Shown piece by piece: positions 28,081 to 39,210 of a stretch of DNA of 64,000 nucleotides. Every line of letters begins with the position of its first letter. The first letter of the stretch is position 1. A program made the translations under genes and the position numbers. The notes below the pieces were generated by a model. That model did not search any database, had not been told where the DNA came from, and was given only the letters and a program-made list of their open reading frames with translations. The DNA is from Pseudoduganella flava (lineage in GTDB: Bacteria; Pseudomonadota; Gammaproteobacteria; Burkholderiales; Burkholderiaceae_D), in assembly GCF_007830495.1 (NCBI RefSeq), contig NZ_VLKW01000001.1, forward strand, positions 310,001 through 374,000, written 5' to 3'.

Positions 28081-29199
28081 TCATTCCTGTTCGTGGGAGA
28101 GGGGAGCGCCGGACCGTGAGCCGAACAGGCTCGCCGTCAGCGCGGGCGATACGGTGTGGTTGCTCTGCAGCGTCAGCGCCGCCGCCTGCAGGCCGCGCTG
28201 GCAGGCGTCCGTCAGGCTGGCGTCGCCCTGGGCGAGCGACCAGCAGACGGCGGCCGAGAATGCGTCGCCGGCACCGGTGACGTCGACGACGGCCGCGTCG
28301 TCGAGCGCCTGGGCCGGCAGCCATTGCAGGTCGCCCGGCACCGTGTGATAGACGCCGGCCGCGCCGCACGTCACGATCACGTCCTGCGCGCCGTCGGCCT
28401 GCAGCGCGCGGCAGGCGTTGCGCACCGCCGCTTCGGTGGGCAGCGCATGACCGGCACGCGCTTCCAGTTCGCCGCGGTTCAGGATCAGCAGGCGCAAGCC
28501 CTGCAGCGCGCGCGGCAGGCGCGCCATCTTCGGCTGCGATACCGCGACCAGCACCAGCGGCACGCCGCCGTTGCGCGCGTCCGTGAGCAGCGCCGCCACG
28601 CTGTCGTGCGGCAGGTTCAGGTCCGCCACGACGAGCGATGCGGCATTGCGCTGCGGCTGGCGGCCCGCCAGGATCGCCGGCGTCAGTTGTTCGTACAGCG
28701 CCATGTCGGCCAGCGCCACGACCATCTCGCCGCCCGCATCGAGCACCGCCGTGTAGGTGCCGGTGGCGACGCCGGGCAGCACCAGCGTGCCCGTCATGTC
28801 GATGCCATTCGCCTGCGCATGGCCGCGCAGGGCCTGGCCCGCGTTGTCGTCGCCGAGCGCCGTCAGCAGCGCGCACGGCGTGCCGAGGCGGGCCAGGTTT
28901 TCCGCGATGTTGCGGGCTACGCCGCCATACGTCTCTTCCGCATTGGCCGGGTTGGACGTGCCGAGCTGCAGCGGGGCCAGGGTGCGCAGCTTGCGGTCCA
29001 GGTTCGCCGCGCCGATGCACAGCACGGCGCGTTCCTGCGGCAGCACGTAGGCGCGGCCCATCAGCCGCCGCTCGCGGATCAGTGTGGCGACGTGGCCGGC
29101 GACGGCGGAGCGCGACAGGCCGAGCGCATCCGCCATCTCCTGCTGCGAGATGAACGGATTGGATCGGATCAGTTGGTACAGCTGTTCTTTCTTACTCAA
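28081..29199 (-). CDS. psuK: Pseudouridine kinase with N-terminal helix-turn-helix
   Basis: The product is 372 aa. The start is TTG (29199) with AGGAAG six bases upstream; no ATG fits. Residues 1-55 form a winged HTH ([33 protein letters not shown]). Residues 58-350 are a PfkB/ribokinase domain with [13 protein letters not shown], the [15 protein letters not shown] box, and the catalytic signature [16 protein letters not shown] (Asp base in GAGD). It resembles E. coli YeiI, an HTH-PfkB protein; the adjacent psuG makes pseudouridine the likely substrate. The kinase may regulate its own operon or the divergent phosphorylase promoter. Confidence 0.9.
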   Translation of the reverse strand: MSKKEQLYQLIRSNPFISQQEMADALGLSRSAVAGHVATLIRERRLMGRAYVLPQERAVLCIGAANLDRKLRTLAPLQLGTSNPANAEETYGGVARNIAENLARLGTPCALLTALGDDNAGQALRGHAQANGIDMTGTLVLPGVATGTYTAVLDAGGEMVVALADMALYEQLTPAILAGRQPQRNAASLVVADLNLPHDSVAALLTDARNGGVPLVLVAVSQPKMARLPRALQGLRLLILNRGELEARAGHALPTEAAVRNACRALQADGAQDVIVTCGAAGVYHTVPGDLQWLPAQALDDAAVVDVTGAGDAFSAAVCWSLAQGDASLTDACQRGLQAAALTLQSNHTVSPALTASLFGSRSGAPLSHEQE

Positions 29200-29262
29200 G
29201 CGACGCTTCCTGCAAACTTTTGTTCACCATCCTAAACAGATGTCGAATTCCTGTCAAACGGC

Positions 29263-29324
29263 TATAATAGACGTTTATTTATATACGGTGCATATAAATG
29301 ACAAAGAAAAATGGTATTTGTCAT
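29263..29324 (+). promoter_or_regulatory. Promoter and tandem palindromes before the nucleoside phosphorylase operon
   Basis: A perfect TATAAT lies at 29263-29268; the -35 region is poor. Downstream come two A+T-rich inverted repeats in tandem: TTTATAT with ATATAAA (29278-29298) and ATGACAAA with TTTGTCAT (29298-29324). Their position at and after the probable transcription start suits repressor binding or an mRNA hairpin. The start codon is at 29424, so the leader is about 150 nt. Confidence 0.5.
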
Positions 29325-29423
29325 ACATATCCGCGATGATGCATAGTGTCGCCTGCCGGATTTGCGCCCGAATAATGTCCGCTCGCGCGGCTGCCCCGAA
29401 CCCAAGTCATTAACGAGATTCCT

Positions 29424-30254
29424 ATGTCGAACAATTCCCCCTTCCAGGCCGCCGCGATCGTGCGTGCGCGCATGCCGGCCGGCTTCGCACCGCGCGCCGC
29501 GCTGATCCTCGGTTCCGGCCTCGGCGTGCTGGCCGACCAGATGCAAGATGCCGTCTCGATCGGCTTCGACGAGCTGCCCGGCTTCCCGATCAGCACCGTG
29601 CATGGCCATGCGGGCCAGATGGTGCTGGGCACGCTGGCCGGCGTGCCGGTGGTGTGCCTGAAGGGCCGCGGCCACTTCTACGAAGGCTACGGCATGGGCG
29701 TGATGACGAGCGCGATTCGCACGTTGAAGCTGCTGGGCTGCGAATTCGTGTTCGTCACGAACGCCGCCGGCTCGCTCCGCACGGAAGTGGACGCCGGTTC
29801 GCTGGTGGCACTGAACGACCATATCAACTTCCTGCCCGGCACCCCGATGATCGGCCCGAACGACGAGCGTTTCGGTCCGCGCTTCTTCAGCATGGCCAAT
29901 GCCTACGACGCGGAACTGCGCAAGCTGCTGCAAGCCACCGCCGCCGAACAAAGCATCACGCTGCACGAAGGCGTGTACATCGCCTATCCAGGCCCGAACT
30001 TCGAAACGCCGGCCGAGATCCGCGCGTTCGGCCGCCTGGGGGCGGACGTCGTCGGCATGTCCGTCGTGCCGGAAGTGGTGCCGGCGCGGCACTGCGGCCT
30101 GAAGGTCGTCGGCGTGTCCGTGATCACGAACCTGGCCGAAGGCCTGTCGCCGTTCCCGCTGTCGCACGAACAGACGCTGAAGTACGCGGCGATCGGCGCC
30201 GAAAGCCTCGTCAAGCTGATTCACGCGTTCTTCGCGAACGTGGCGAAGGCTTAA
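29424..30254 (+). CDS. Purine-nucleoside phosphorylase (trimeric, class II)
   Basis: The product is 276 aa and phosphorolyses purine (deoxy)nucleosides to base plus (deoxy)ribose 1-phosphate. Family motifs: LILGSGLGVLAD with the phosphate loop, VHGHAGQMVLG, CLKGRGHFYEGY, TNAAGSL, GVYIAYPGPNFETPAEIR, DVVGMSVVPEV and the base-binding VSVITNLAEGLS. Asn in ITN is the usual purine-contact residue of PNP and XapA. First gene of the deoB-deoC run; its product feeds phosphopentomutase directly. Confidence 0.92.
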   Translation: MSNNSPFQAAAIVRARMPAGFAPRAALILGSGLGVLADQMQDAVSIGFDELPGFPISTVHGHAGQMVLGTLAGVPVVCLKGRGHFYEGYGMGVMTSAIRTLKLLGCEFVFVTNAAGSLRTEVDAGSLVALNDHINFLPGTPMIGPNDERFGPRFFSMANAYDAELRKLLQATAAEQSITLHEGVYIAYPGPNFETPAEIRAFGRLGADVVGMSVVPEVVPARHCGLKVVGVSVITNLAEGLSPFPLSHEQTLKYAAIGAESLVKLIHAFFANVAKA

Positions 30255-30272
30255 AAGAATCGGTAACAAGCA

Positions 30273-30292
30273 GGGCGGCCAAGGCCGCCCTT
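30273..30292 (+). terminator. Hairpin between PNP and deoB
   Basis: GGGCGGCC (30273-30280) and GGCCGCCC (30283-30290) form a perfect 8-bp stem with a two-base loop. Only TTGATCATTT follows, so it is at best a partial terminator or mRNA stabiliser within the operon. Confidence 0.55.
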
Positions 30293-30314
30293 GATCATTT
30301 CAGAGAGACGCATC

Positions 30315-31508
30315 ATGTCACGCGCATTCATCCTCCTGCTCGATTCGTTCGGCCTCGGCGCCACGCCGGATGCCGACAAGTACGGCGACGCCGCCTGCGA
30401 CACTTTCGGCAATATCGCGAAATGGGCCGCCAGCGAAGGCAAGCCGATGGCGCTGCCCACGCTGGAAAAGCTGGGCCTTGCGGCCGCCGCCCACACGGCC
30501 ACGGGCCGCTGGGCCGCCGGCTTCGGCCAGCGTGAAGGCTTCGCCGGTGCGTATGGCGCCGCGCGCGAAAAATCGACGGGCAAGGACACGCAGAGCGGCC
30601 ACTGGGAAATCGCCGGCGTGCCCGTGCTGTTCGACTGGGGCTACTTCCCAAAGACGGTGCCGTCGTTCCCGCAGGAGCTGACGGACAAGCTGCAGGAACT
30701 GACCGGCGTGCCGGGCTTCCTCGGCAACTGCCACGCGTCCGGCACGACGATCATCGCCGACCTGGGCGACGAGCACGTCGCCACGGGCAAGCCGATCCTG
30801 TACACGTCGGCCGACTCGGTGCTGCAGATCGCCGCGCACGAGGAGCACTTCGGCCTCGAGCGCCTGTACGACATGTGCGAGAAAGCCTATGAGCTGGTCA
30901 AGCCCTACAACATCGGCCGCGTGATCGCGCGTCCGTTCGTGGGCAGCGACGGCAACTACAAGCGCACCGCGAACCGCCACGACTACGCCGTGCCGCCGCC
31001 GGCGCCGACCCTGCTGGACCACGTGAAGGATGCGGGTGGCGAGGTGATCGCGCTCGGCAAGATCAGCGACATCTATGCCGGCAAAGGCGTGTCGCGCGTC
31101 GTCAAGGGCCCGGACAATATGGCGCTGTTCGACCGCCTGCTCGAAGTGGAGCAGGAAGCGGGCGACAAGTCGCTGACGTTCGTGAACTTCGTCGACTTCG
31201 ACATGCTGTTCGGCCACCGCCGCGACGTGCAGGGTTACTCGCAGGCGCTGCACGAGCTGGATGCGCGCCTGCCTGAATTCATCGGCAAGCTGAAGGAGGG
31301 CGACCTCGTCGTCATCACGGCGGACCATGGCTGCGACCCGACGTCGCCCGGTTCCGACCACACGCGCGAGCACATCCCGATGATCTTCTTCGGCCCCGGT
31401 GTGCAAGGCCGCGAGCTGGGCATCTCCGAAACGTTCTCCGACATCGGCCAGACGATCGCCCACCACCTCGGCGTGCAACCTCTTTCCAACGGAACCAACC
31501 TCTTATGA
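30315..31508 (+). CDS. deoB: Phosphopentomutase
   Basis: The product is 397 aa and interconverts (deoxy)ribose 1- and 5-phosphate. It is an alkaline-phosphatase-superfamily metalloenzyme: the N-terminal metal Asp and activation site appear as LLDSFGLGATPDA, later KSTGKDTQSGHWE (phospho-Thr site), and the C-terminal metal cluster as NFVDFDMLFGHRRD and TADHGCDPT...DHTREHIP. ATG 30315 follows a weak GAGAGA; upstream in-frame starts would overlap the hairpin. Its stop overlaps the deoC start (ATGA). Confidence 0.97.
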   Translation: MSRAFILLLDSFGLGATPDADKYGDAACDTFGNIAKWAASEGKPMALPTLEKLGLAAAAHTATGRWAAGFGQREGFAGAYGAAREKSTGKDTQSGHWEIAGVPVLFDWGYFPKTVPSFPQELTDKLQELTGVPGFLGNCHASGTTIIADLGDEHVATGKPILYTSADSVLQIAAHEEHFGLERLYDMCEKAYELVKPYNIGRVIARPFVGSDGNYKRTANRHDYAVPPPAPTLLDHVKDAGGEVIALGKISDIYAGKGVSRVVKGPDNMALFDRLLEVEQEAGDKSLTFVNFVDFDMLFGHRRDVQGYSQALHELDARLPEFIGKLKEGDLVVITADHGCDPTSPGSDHTREHIPMIFFGPGVQGRELGISETFSDIGQTIAHHLGVQPLSNGTNLL

Positions 31509-32479
31509 GTAACCCCCTGAGCATTCCCGAAGACTTCAAGCGCAACGAGGCCGTGGGCCTCGACCTGGGCTGGCTGAACCATCTGCACGTGAACAAGGCG
31601 GCGGCCGACCGGCGCGCCGCGTCGCTGGCGAACCGCCGCACCGTGAAGAAGGAATACCAGGCTGCGTGGCTGATCAAGGCGATCGAACTGATCGACCTGA
31701 CGACGCTGTCCGGCGACGATACCCCGGGCCGCGTCGAACGCCTGTGCATGAAGGCGCTGCGGCCATTGCGCTCCGACCTCGTCGAAGCGCTGGGCATCGC
31801 CGACCGCAACCTGAAGACTGGCGCAGTCTGCGTGTACCACGAGATGATCCGCCACGCGGACAAGGTGCTGAAGGGCCGCCTGCCGATCGCGGCCGTGTCG
31901 ACGGGCTTCCCGGCCGGCCTGACGAACATGGAAACGAAGGTGCGCGAGATCGAGCTGTCGGTGGCCGACGGCGCGCAGGAGATCGACATCGTCATCACCC
32001 GCCAGCACGTGCTGACGGGGAACTGGCAGGCGCTGTACGACGAGATGCGCGCCTACCGCGAAGCATGCGGCGAAGCGCACGTGAAGGCGATCCTGGCGAC
32101 GGGCGACCTCGTCACGCTGGAAAACGTCGCGAAGGCGTCGTGGGTCTGCATGATGGCCGGCGCGGACTTCATCAAGACGTCCACCGGCAAGGAAGGCGTC
32201 AACGCGACGATCCCCGTGTCGCTCGTGATGGTGCGCGCGATTCGCGAATACTACGAGCGCACCGGCTTCAAGGTCGGCTACAAGCCGGCCGGCGGCGTGT
32301 CGACCGCGAAGGCCGCGCTGCAGTACATGACGGTGATGAAGGAGGAACTGGGCAACGAGTGGCTGGAGCCGCACCTGTTCCGTATCGGCGCATCGAGCCT
32401 GCTGACCGACATCGAGCGCCAGCTGGAACACCACGTCACGGGCGCCTACTCGGCCGTCCACCGTCACGCGCAACCGTAA
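31505..32479 (+). CDS. deoC: Deoxyribose-phosphate aldolase
   Basis: The product is 324 aa, the longer DeoC type of animals and some proteobacteria. It cleaves 2-deoxyribose 5-phosphate to glyceraldehyde 3-phosphate and acetaldehyde. The Schiff-base Lys is in FIKTSTGKEGVNAT, the second conserved Lys in VKAILATGDL, and VGYKPAGGVST is the third motif. ATG overlaps the deoB stop. The aldehyde dehydrogenase encoded 12 bp downstream would oxidise the acetaldehyde. Confidence 0.97.
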   Translation: MSNPLSIPEDFKRNEAVGLDLGWLNHLHVNKAAADRRAASLANRRTVKKEYQAAWLIKAIELIDLTTLSGDDTPGRVERLCMKALRPLRSDLVEALGIADRNLKTGAVCVYHEMIRHADKVLKGRLPIAAVSTGFPAGLTNMETKVREIELSVADGAQEIDIVITRQHVLTGNWQALYDEMRAYREACGEAHVKAILATGDLVTLENVAKASWVCMMAGADFIKTSTGKEGVNATIPVSLVMVRAIREYYERTGFKVGYKPAGGVSTAKAALQYMTVMKEELGNEWLEPHLFRIGASSLLTDIERQLEHHVTGAYSAVHRHAQP

Positions 32480-32491
32480 AAGAAGACCGCC

Positions 32492-34876
32492 ATGCCAACC
32501 ATCAAAGAGATCCTGAACACCATGGAATACGGCCCCGCCCCCGAGAGCCAGAAAGAAGCGCAAGCGTGGCTGGAAGAGCGCGGCCGCAAGTTCGGCCTGT
32601 TCATCGACAACCAGTGGAGTGAACCCGGCGAGACGTTCGCCTCGACCAACCCGGCCGACGGCAAGCCGCTGGCCGACATCACGCAAGCGACTGCGGGCGA
32701 CGTGAACCGTGCCGTCGAAGCCGCGCGCCGCGCGCAGCCGGCATGGGCCGCCCTCGGTGGCATCGGCCGCGCGAAGATCCTGTACGCGATCGCGCGCCTG
32801 ATGCAGAAGCACGCGCGCCTGTTCGCCGTGCTGGAGACGCTGGACAACGGCAAGACGATCCGCGAAACGCGCGATGCGGACCTGCCGCTCGTCGCCCGTC
32901 ACTTCTACCACCACGCCGGCTGGGCGCAACTGCTGGACGAAGAGTTCCCGGGCCACCGTCCGGTGGGCGTCGTCGGCCAGATCGTACCGTGGAACTTCCC
33001 GCTGCTGATGCTGGCCTGGAAGATCGCGCCCGCACTGGCGGCCGGTAACACGATCGTGTTCAAGCCGGCCGAGTTCACGCCGTTGACAGCGCTGCTGTTT
33101 GCCGAGATCTGCGTGCAGGCCGGCGTACCGGCCGGTGTGGTGAACATCGTCACGGGCGATGGCCGCACGGGTGAAGCCATCGTCAAGCACGAAGGCATCG
33201 ATAAACTGGCGTTCACCGGTTCGACGGAAGTGGGCCGCTTGATTCGCGAAGCGACGGCCGGCAGCGGCAAGAAGCTGTCGCTGGAACTGGGCGGCAAGTC
33301 GCCGTACATCGTGTTCGACGATGCGGACCTGGATGCGGCCGTCGAAGGCCTCGTCGATTCGATCTGGTTCAACCAGGGGCAGGTGTGCTGCGCCGGTTCG
33401 CGCCTCTTGGTGCAGGAATCCGTCGAAGCACGCTTCCTGAAGAAGCTGAAGAGCCGCATGGACAACCTGCGCCTCGGTTCGCCGCTGGACAAGTCGATGG
33501 ACATCGGCGCGCTGGTCGACCCGATCCAGCGCCAGCGCATTCATGGCCTCGTGGAAGCGGCGCGTGCCGAGGGCTGCGAGATCTACCAGCCGGCCGCCTG
33601 CGAACTGCCGGCCGATGGCTCGTGGTTTCCACCGACGCTGATCACTGGCGCATCGACGTCCGCCGCCGTGGCGCAGGCCGAGATCTTCGGCCCGGTGCTG
33701 GTGGCGATGAGCTTCCGCACGCCGGCCGAGGCGGTGCAGCTGGCGAACAACACCGTGTACGGCCTCGCTGCCTGCGTGTGGTCCGAGAACATCAGCCTCG
33801 CGCTGGACGTGGCGCCGCAGATCAAGGCGGGCGTCGTGTGGATCAACACGGCGAACCAGTTCGACGCGGCGTGCGGCTTCGGTGGCTACAAGGAGTCGGG
33901 CTACGGCCGTGAAGGCGGCCGCGAAGGCATGTTCGAATACCTGGTGCCGGTGTCGGAAGATGCGCGCCCCGCAGCGCCCATCGTGGCGAAGCCGGGCAAG
34001 GCCAAGGCTGCCGTGCCGGCGGCCGATCCTTTCGCGATCGACCGCACGGCGAAGCTGTACATCGGTGGCAAGCAGGCGCGCCCGGATGGCGCGTACAGCC
34101 GCGCGATCCATGGTGCCGACGGCACGTTCCTCGCCGAAGTGGGCGACGGCAACCGCAAGGACATCCGCAACGCCGTCGAGGCAGCGCACAAGGCGGCTGG
34201 CTGGACGAAGGCCACCGCTCACAACCGCGCGCAGGTGCTGTACTACATCGCCGAGAACCTGGCCGCGCGCGGCCGTGAATTCGCCGACCGCATCGCCGCC
34301 CAAACGGGCACCCGCGACGCCGAGAAGGAAGTGCAAGCGGCGATCGAACGCCTGTTCTACTGGGCCGCATGGGCCGACAAGTACGATGGCGCCGCGCACC
34401 AGCCGCCGATGCACGGCATCACGGTGGCGCTGAACGAAGCGGTCGGCGTGATCGGCATCGTCTGCCCGAACGAGAACCCGCTGCTGGGCTTCATCTCGCT
34501 GGTGGCACCGGCGATCGCCGTCGGCAACCGCGTGGTGGCGGTGCCGTCGGAAGCGTACCCGCTGTCGGCCACTGACCTGTACCAGGTGTTCGACACTTCG
34601 GACCTGCCGGGCGGCGTGGTGAACATCGTCACGGGCAGCGCCGACGAGCTGGCGCGCACGCTGGCCTCGCACGGCGACGTGGATGCCGTGTGGCGTCACG
34701 ACGGTTCGGCCGAAGGCTGCGCGGAAGTGGAGCGCCTGTCGGCCGGTACGCTGAAACGCACGTGGGTCGGTGGCGCGAAAGGGCGCGATTGGTTCAGCAC
34801 GCAGCAGGCCGCGGGCCGCACCGTGCTGCAGCATGCGACGCAGGTGAAGAATATCTGGATTCCGTACGGGGTCTGA
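32492..34876 (+). CDS. ALDH16-like tandem-domain aldehyde dehydrogenase
   Basis: The product is 794 aa with two aldehyde dehydrogenase domains. Domain 1 (about 30-500) has all catalytic features: PWNFPLLM, general base Glu265 in LELGGKSP, and Cys299-Cys300 in NQGQVCCAGSR. Domain 2 (about 520-794) keeps the NAD-fold pattern (IGIVCPNENPLLGFISLVAPAIAVGNRVV) but has no FxNxGQxC motif; the region corresponding to it reads WRHDGSAEGCAEVERL. This matches the ALDH16 family, in which the C-terminal domain is non-catalytic. The position after deoC suggests oxidation of acetaldehyde from deoxyribose breakdown. Pro/Ala/Lys linker between domains (APIVAKPGKAKAAVPAA). Confidence 0.9.
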   Translation: MPTIKEILNTMEYGPAPESQKEAQAWLEERGRKFGLFIDNQWSEPGETFASTNPADGKPLADITQATAGDVNRAVEAARRAQPAWAALGGIGRAKILYAIARLMQKHARLFAVLETLDNGKTIRETRDADLPLVARHFYHHAGWAQLLDEEFPGHRPVGVVGQIVPWNFPLLMLAWKIAPALAAGNTIVFKPAEFTPLTALLFAEICVQAGVPAGVVNIVTGDGRTGEAIVKHEGIDKLAFTGSTEVGRLIREATAGSGKKLSLELGGKSPYIVFDDADLDAAVEGLVDSIWFNQGQVCCAGSRLLVQESVEARFLKKLKSRMDNLRLGSPLDKSMDIGALVDPIQRQRIHGLVEAARAEGCEIYQPAACELPADGSWFPPTLITGASTSAAVAQAEIFGPVLVAMSFRTPAEAVQLANNTVYGLAACVWSENISLALDVAPQIKAGVVWINTANQFDAACGFGGYKESGYGREGGREGMFEYLVPVSEDARPAAPIVAKPGKAKAAVPAADPFAIDRTAKLYIGGKQARPDGAYSRAIHGADGTFLAEVGDGNRKDIRNAVEAAHKAAGWTKATAHNRAQVLYYIAENLAARGREFADRIAAQTGTRDAEKEVQAAIERLFYWAAWADKYDGAAHQPPMHGITVALNEAVGVIGIVCPNENPLLGFISLVAPAIAVGNRVVAVPSEAYPLSATDLYQVFDTSDLPGGVVNIVTGSADELARTLASHGDVDAVWRHDGSAEGCAEVERLSAGTLKRTWVGGAKGRDWFSTQQAAGRTVLQHATQVKNIWIPYGV

Positions 34877-34924
34877 AGCCCGCGAAGGCGCAGGTTCGCG
34901 TGAAAAAACCAACGGCGCAAAGCC

Positions 34925-34951
34925 GGGGTCAGACCCGGCGGGTCTGACCCC
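34925..34951. repeat. Family A palindromic repeat between ALDH and deoA
   Basis: GGGGTCAGACCCG (34925-34937) pairs with CGGGTCTGACCCC (34939-34951) around a single G. The flanks AACCAACGGCG (upstream) match, in inverse orientation, the GCCGTTGGTT that follows the copies at 48896 and 51742, so the repeat unit is longer than the palindrome. Confidence 0.8.
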
Positions 34952-35019
34952 AGGTTCACGCCTGGGGTTTTCTCTGTTGCTAACTGCGCTTTGAATCCTA
35001 TCGAAGAAAGAGAACACAC

Positions 35020-36342
35020 ATGTACCTCCCCCAGGAAATCATCCGCAAGAAGCGCGATGGCGGCGCATTGACCGCCGACGAAATCCGCTTCTTCGTCCGC
35101 GGCATCACGTCCGGCGAAACGACCGAAGGCCAGATCGCCGCGCTGGCGATGGCCGTCTTCTTCAACGACATGTCGATGGACGAGCGCGTCGCCTTCACGC
35201 TGGCGATGCGCGACTCCGGCGACGTGCTGGAGTGGAAATCGCTCGGCCTGCCGGGCCCCGTGATGGACAAGCATTCGACGGGCGGCGTCGGCGACGTCGT
35301 GTCGCTGCTGCTGGGCCCCATGATCGCCGCGTGCGGCGGCTTCGTGCCGATGATCTCCGGCCGCGGCCTGGGCCACACCGGCGGCACGCTCGACAAGTTC
35401 GATGCGATCCCCGGCTACTGCACGGTGCCGGACAATGAACTGTTCCGCAAGGTCGTCAAGGAAGTGGGCGTGGCGATCATCGGCCAGACGGCCGCGCTGG
35501 CGCCGTCCGACAAGCGCTTCTACGCGATCCGCGACGTGACCGCGACGGTGGAATCGGTGGCGATGATCACCGGCTCGATCCTGTCGAAGAAGCTGGCCGC
35601 GGGCCTGGACGTGCTGGCGATGGACGTCAAGGCCGGCAGCGGCGCGTTCATGCCGACCTACGAAAAATCGGTGGAGCTGGCCGAGTCGATCGTCAACGTC
35701 GGCAACGGCGCCGGCACGTTGACGTCGGCCCTGCTGACGGACATGAACGAGTCGCTGGCGCCAAGCGCCGGCAATGCCGTCGAAGTGCGTGTGGCGATCG
35801 ACTACCTGACCGGCAAGTCGCGCCCGGCGCGCCTGCATGAAGTCACGCTGGCGCTGTGCGCCGAGATGCTCGTGCTGGGCAAGCTGGCCGCCAACGAACA
35901 GGAAGCGCGCGCCAAGCTGCAGGCGTCGCTCGATTCCGGCGAAGCCGCGGAACGCTTCGCCCGCATGGTCGCGGCACTGGGCGGCCCGGCCGACCTGATC
36001 GGCAACCCCGACAAGTACCTGGACCGCGCACCGATCATCGTGCCCGTGCCAGCCCCGCGCGCCGGTTACGCCGCGACGACGAACTGCCGTGGCCTGGGCC
36101 TGGCCGTCGTTGCGCTGGGCGGCGGCCGCACCCGTCCGCAAGACACGATCGACTTCGCCGTCGGCCTGACGGACCTCGTCGAACTGGGCCAGAAGATCGA
36201 CGCCGGCCAACCGCTGGCGCTCGTCCACGCCCGCACCGAAGCGGCCGCCCAGCGCGCGATCGCCGACGTGCAAGCCGCCTACACGATCGCCGACACGGCC
36301 CCGGCCACGAACCCGATCGTCTACCGCACGATCCGCCCGTAA
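35020..36342 (+). CDS. deoA: Thymidine phosphorylase
   Basis: The product is 440 aa. It phosphorolyses thymidine and deoxyuridine to base and deoxyribose 1-phosphate. Motifs include the thymidine/AnP phosphorylase signature [20 protein letters not shown] (near residue 115), [10 protein letters not shown] phosphate site (near 83), and VKAGSGAFM (near 210). Length is that of E. coli DeoA (440). It has a GAAAGAGA ribosome site and a family A repeat upstream, so it may be transcribed separately from PNP-deoB-deoC. Confidence 0.97.
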   Translation: MYLPQEIIRKKRDGGALTADEIRFFVRGITSGETTEGQIAALAMAVFFNDMSMDERVAFTLAMRDSGDVLEWKSLGLPGPVMDKHSTGGVGDVVSLLLGPMIAACGGFVPMISGRGLGHTGGTLDKFDAIPGYCTVPDNELFRKVVKEVGVAIIGQTAALAPSDKRFYAIRDVTATVESVAMITGSILSKKLAAGLDVLAMDVKAGSGAFMPTYEKSVELAESIVNVGNGAGTLTSALLTDMNESLAPSAGNAVEVRVAIDYLTGKSRPARLHEVTLALCAEMLVLGKLAANEQEARAKLQASLDSGEAAERFARMVAALGGPADLIGNPDKYLDRAPIIVPVPAPRAGYAATTNCRGLGLAVVALGGGRTRPQDTIDFAVGLTDLVELGQKIDAGQPLALVHARTEAAAQRAIADVQAAYTIADTAPATNPIVYRTIRP

Positions 36343-36387
36343 GCAATCGCCCGTAAACCGACCGCCGAGCTGGTCGCTTTACAACAG

Positions 36388-36578
36388 GGGGACTGTCTCT
36401 CGTTTCAGGAAATATTTCCAAAAACGAGGGACAGTCCCCATCCGCCAAGTGCTTGATATTCGAGCGGAAGCGGCGAAAAACGGGCTTTTTCGGTTGTTTT
36501 ACAACAGGGGACAGTCCCCGGTTTTGGGAAATATTTCCAAAAACGAGGGACAGTCCCCGAAATTGGGAAACATTGCAG
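36388..36578. repeat. Two family B 52-bp palindromic elements before cdd
   Basis: Elements 36388-36439 and 36507-36558 have GGAAATATTTCC exactly at their centres (36408-36419, 36527-36538) and GGGGACWGTC-type ends. The first is close to a perfect 52-bp palindrome (GGGGACTGTCTCTCGTTT against AAACGAGGGACAGTCCCC). Both are preceded by TTTACAACAGGGG, so the unit is a direct repeat of about 60 bp. Between them are the small hairpins CGAAAAA/TTTTTCG (36474-36492) and GTTGT/ACAAC (36493-36505). A half unit TTGGGAAACATT runs to within three bases of the cdd start codon. Confidence 0.85.
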
Positions 36579-38598
<2,020 letters not shown>

Positions 38599-38602
<4 letters not shown>

Positions 38603-39087
38603 TGCGCGCGCTCCCCTTCGACCCACGGGTCGTAAGTGCCGATGCTCCAGATGTGGCCTTCCGGATCGCGGCACGTGAAGCCGCGCCCCCCATATTCCTC
38701 GTCCTGCAGCGGCAGCACGACTTCGCCGCCGGCGTCGAGGACGCGCGCATGCACCTTGTCCGCATCGTTGACGACGAGGTAGGCGGCCTGTGTGACGGCC
38801 ATGCCGGTTTCCGACGGTTGCTTCAGCAGGCGGCCGTACTCCGTATCGAACGCCGAGCCCAGCATGATCATGCCGTTGCCATACTTGAGCTGCGCGTGGG
38901 CCACCGTGCCGTCCTCGTTGCGCACCACCAGGCTTGCATGGAAGCCCAGCGTGTCGCACAGCCATTCGATGGCGGCCGGCGCATCGCGGTAGCGCAGGCA
39001 AGGCATGATCGTCGCGCGCGTCGCCTTGGGTATCGTGCCTTGCATGGTGCCCTGCGTCGTGCTGTGCATCGTCGTCGGTATCGTCAT
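38599..39087 (-). CDS. VOC (glyoxalase/PhnB-like) family protein
   Basis: The product is 162 aa. ATG 39087 has AGGGAGAAG upstream. The first 25 residues are Thr/Met/Gln-rich with no similarity to the family, so later Met codons (7, 15) may also be starts. The VOC domain runs from ATIMPCLRYRDAPAAIEWLCDTLGF to FTCRDPEGHIWSIGTYDPW, with the PhnB-like AYLVVNDADKVHARVLDAGGEVVLPLQD in the middle. Metal ligands typical of true glyoxalases are not obvious. The activity is unknown. Confidence 0.75.
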
Positions 39088-39210
39088 TGCACTTCTCCCT
39101 GTTGTAGTTCGTGATCGGGTCAGGCGGAAACACCAATATAGACCAGCACAATAGGAGGGGCAAGCGAGGTCAGGCGCGCGCCCGGCCGCACGCCCGCGCT
39201 GAACGGGGCC

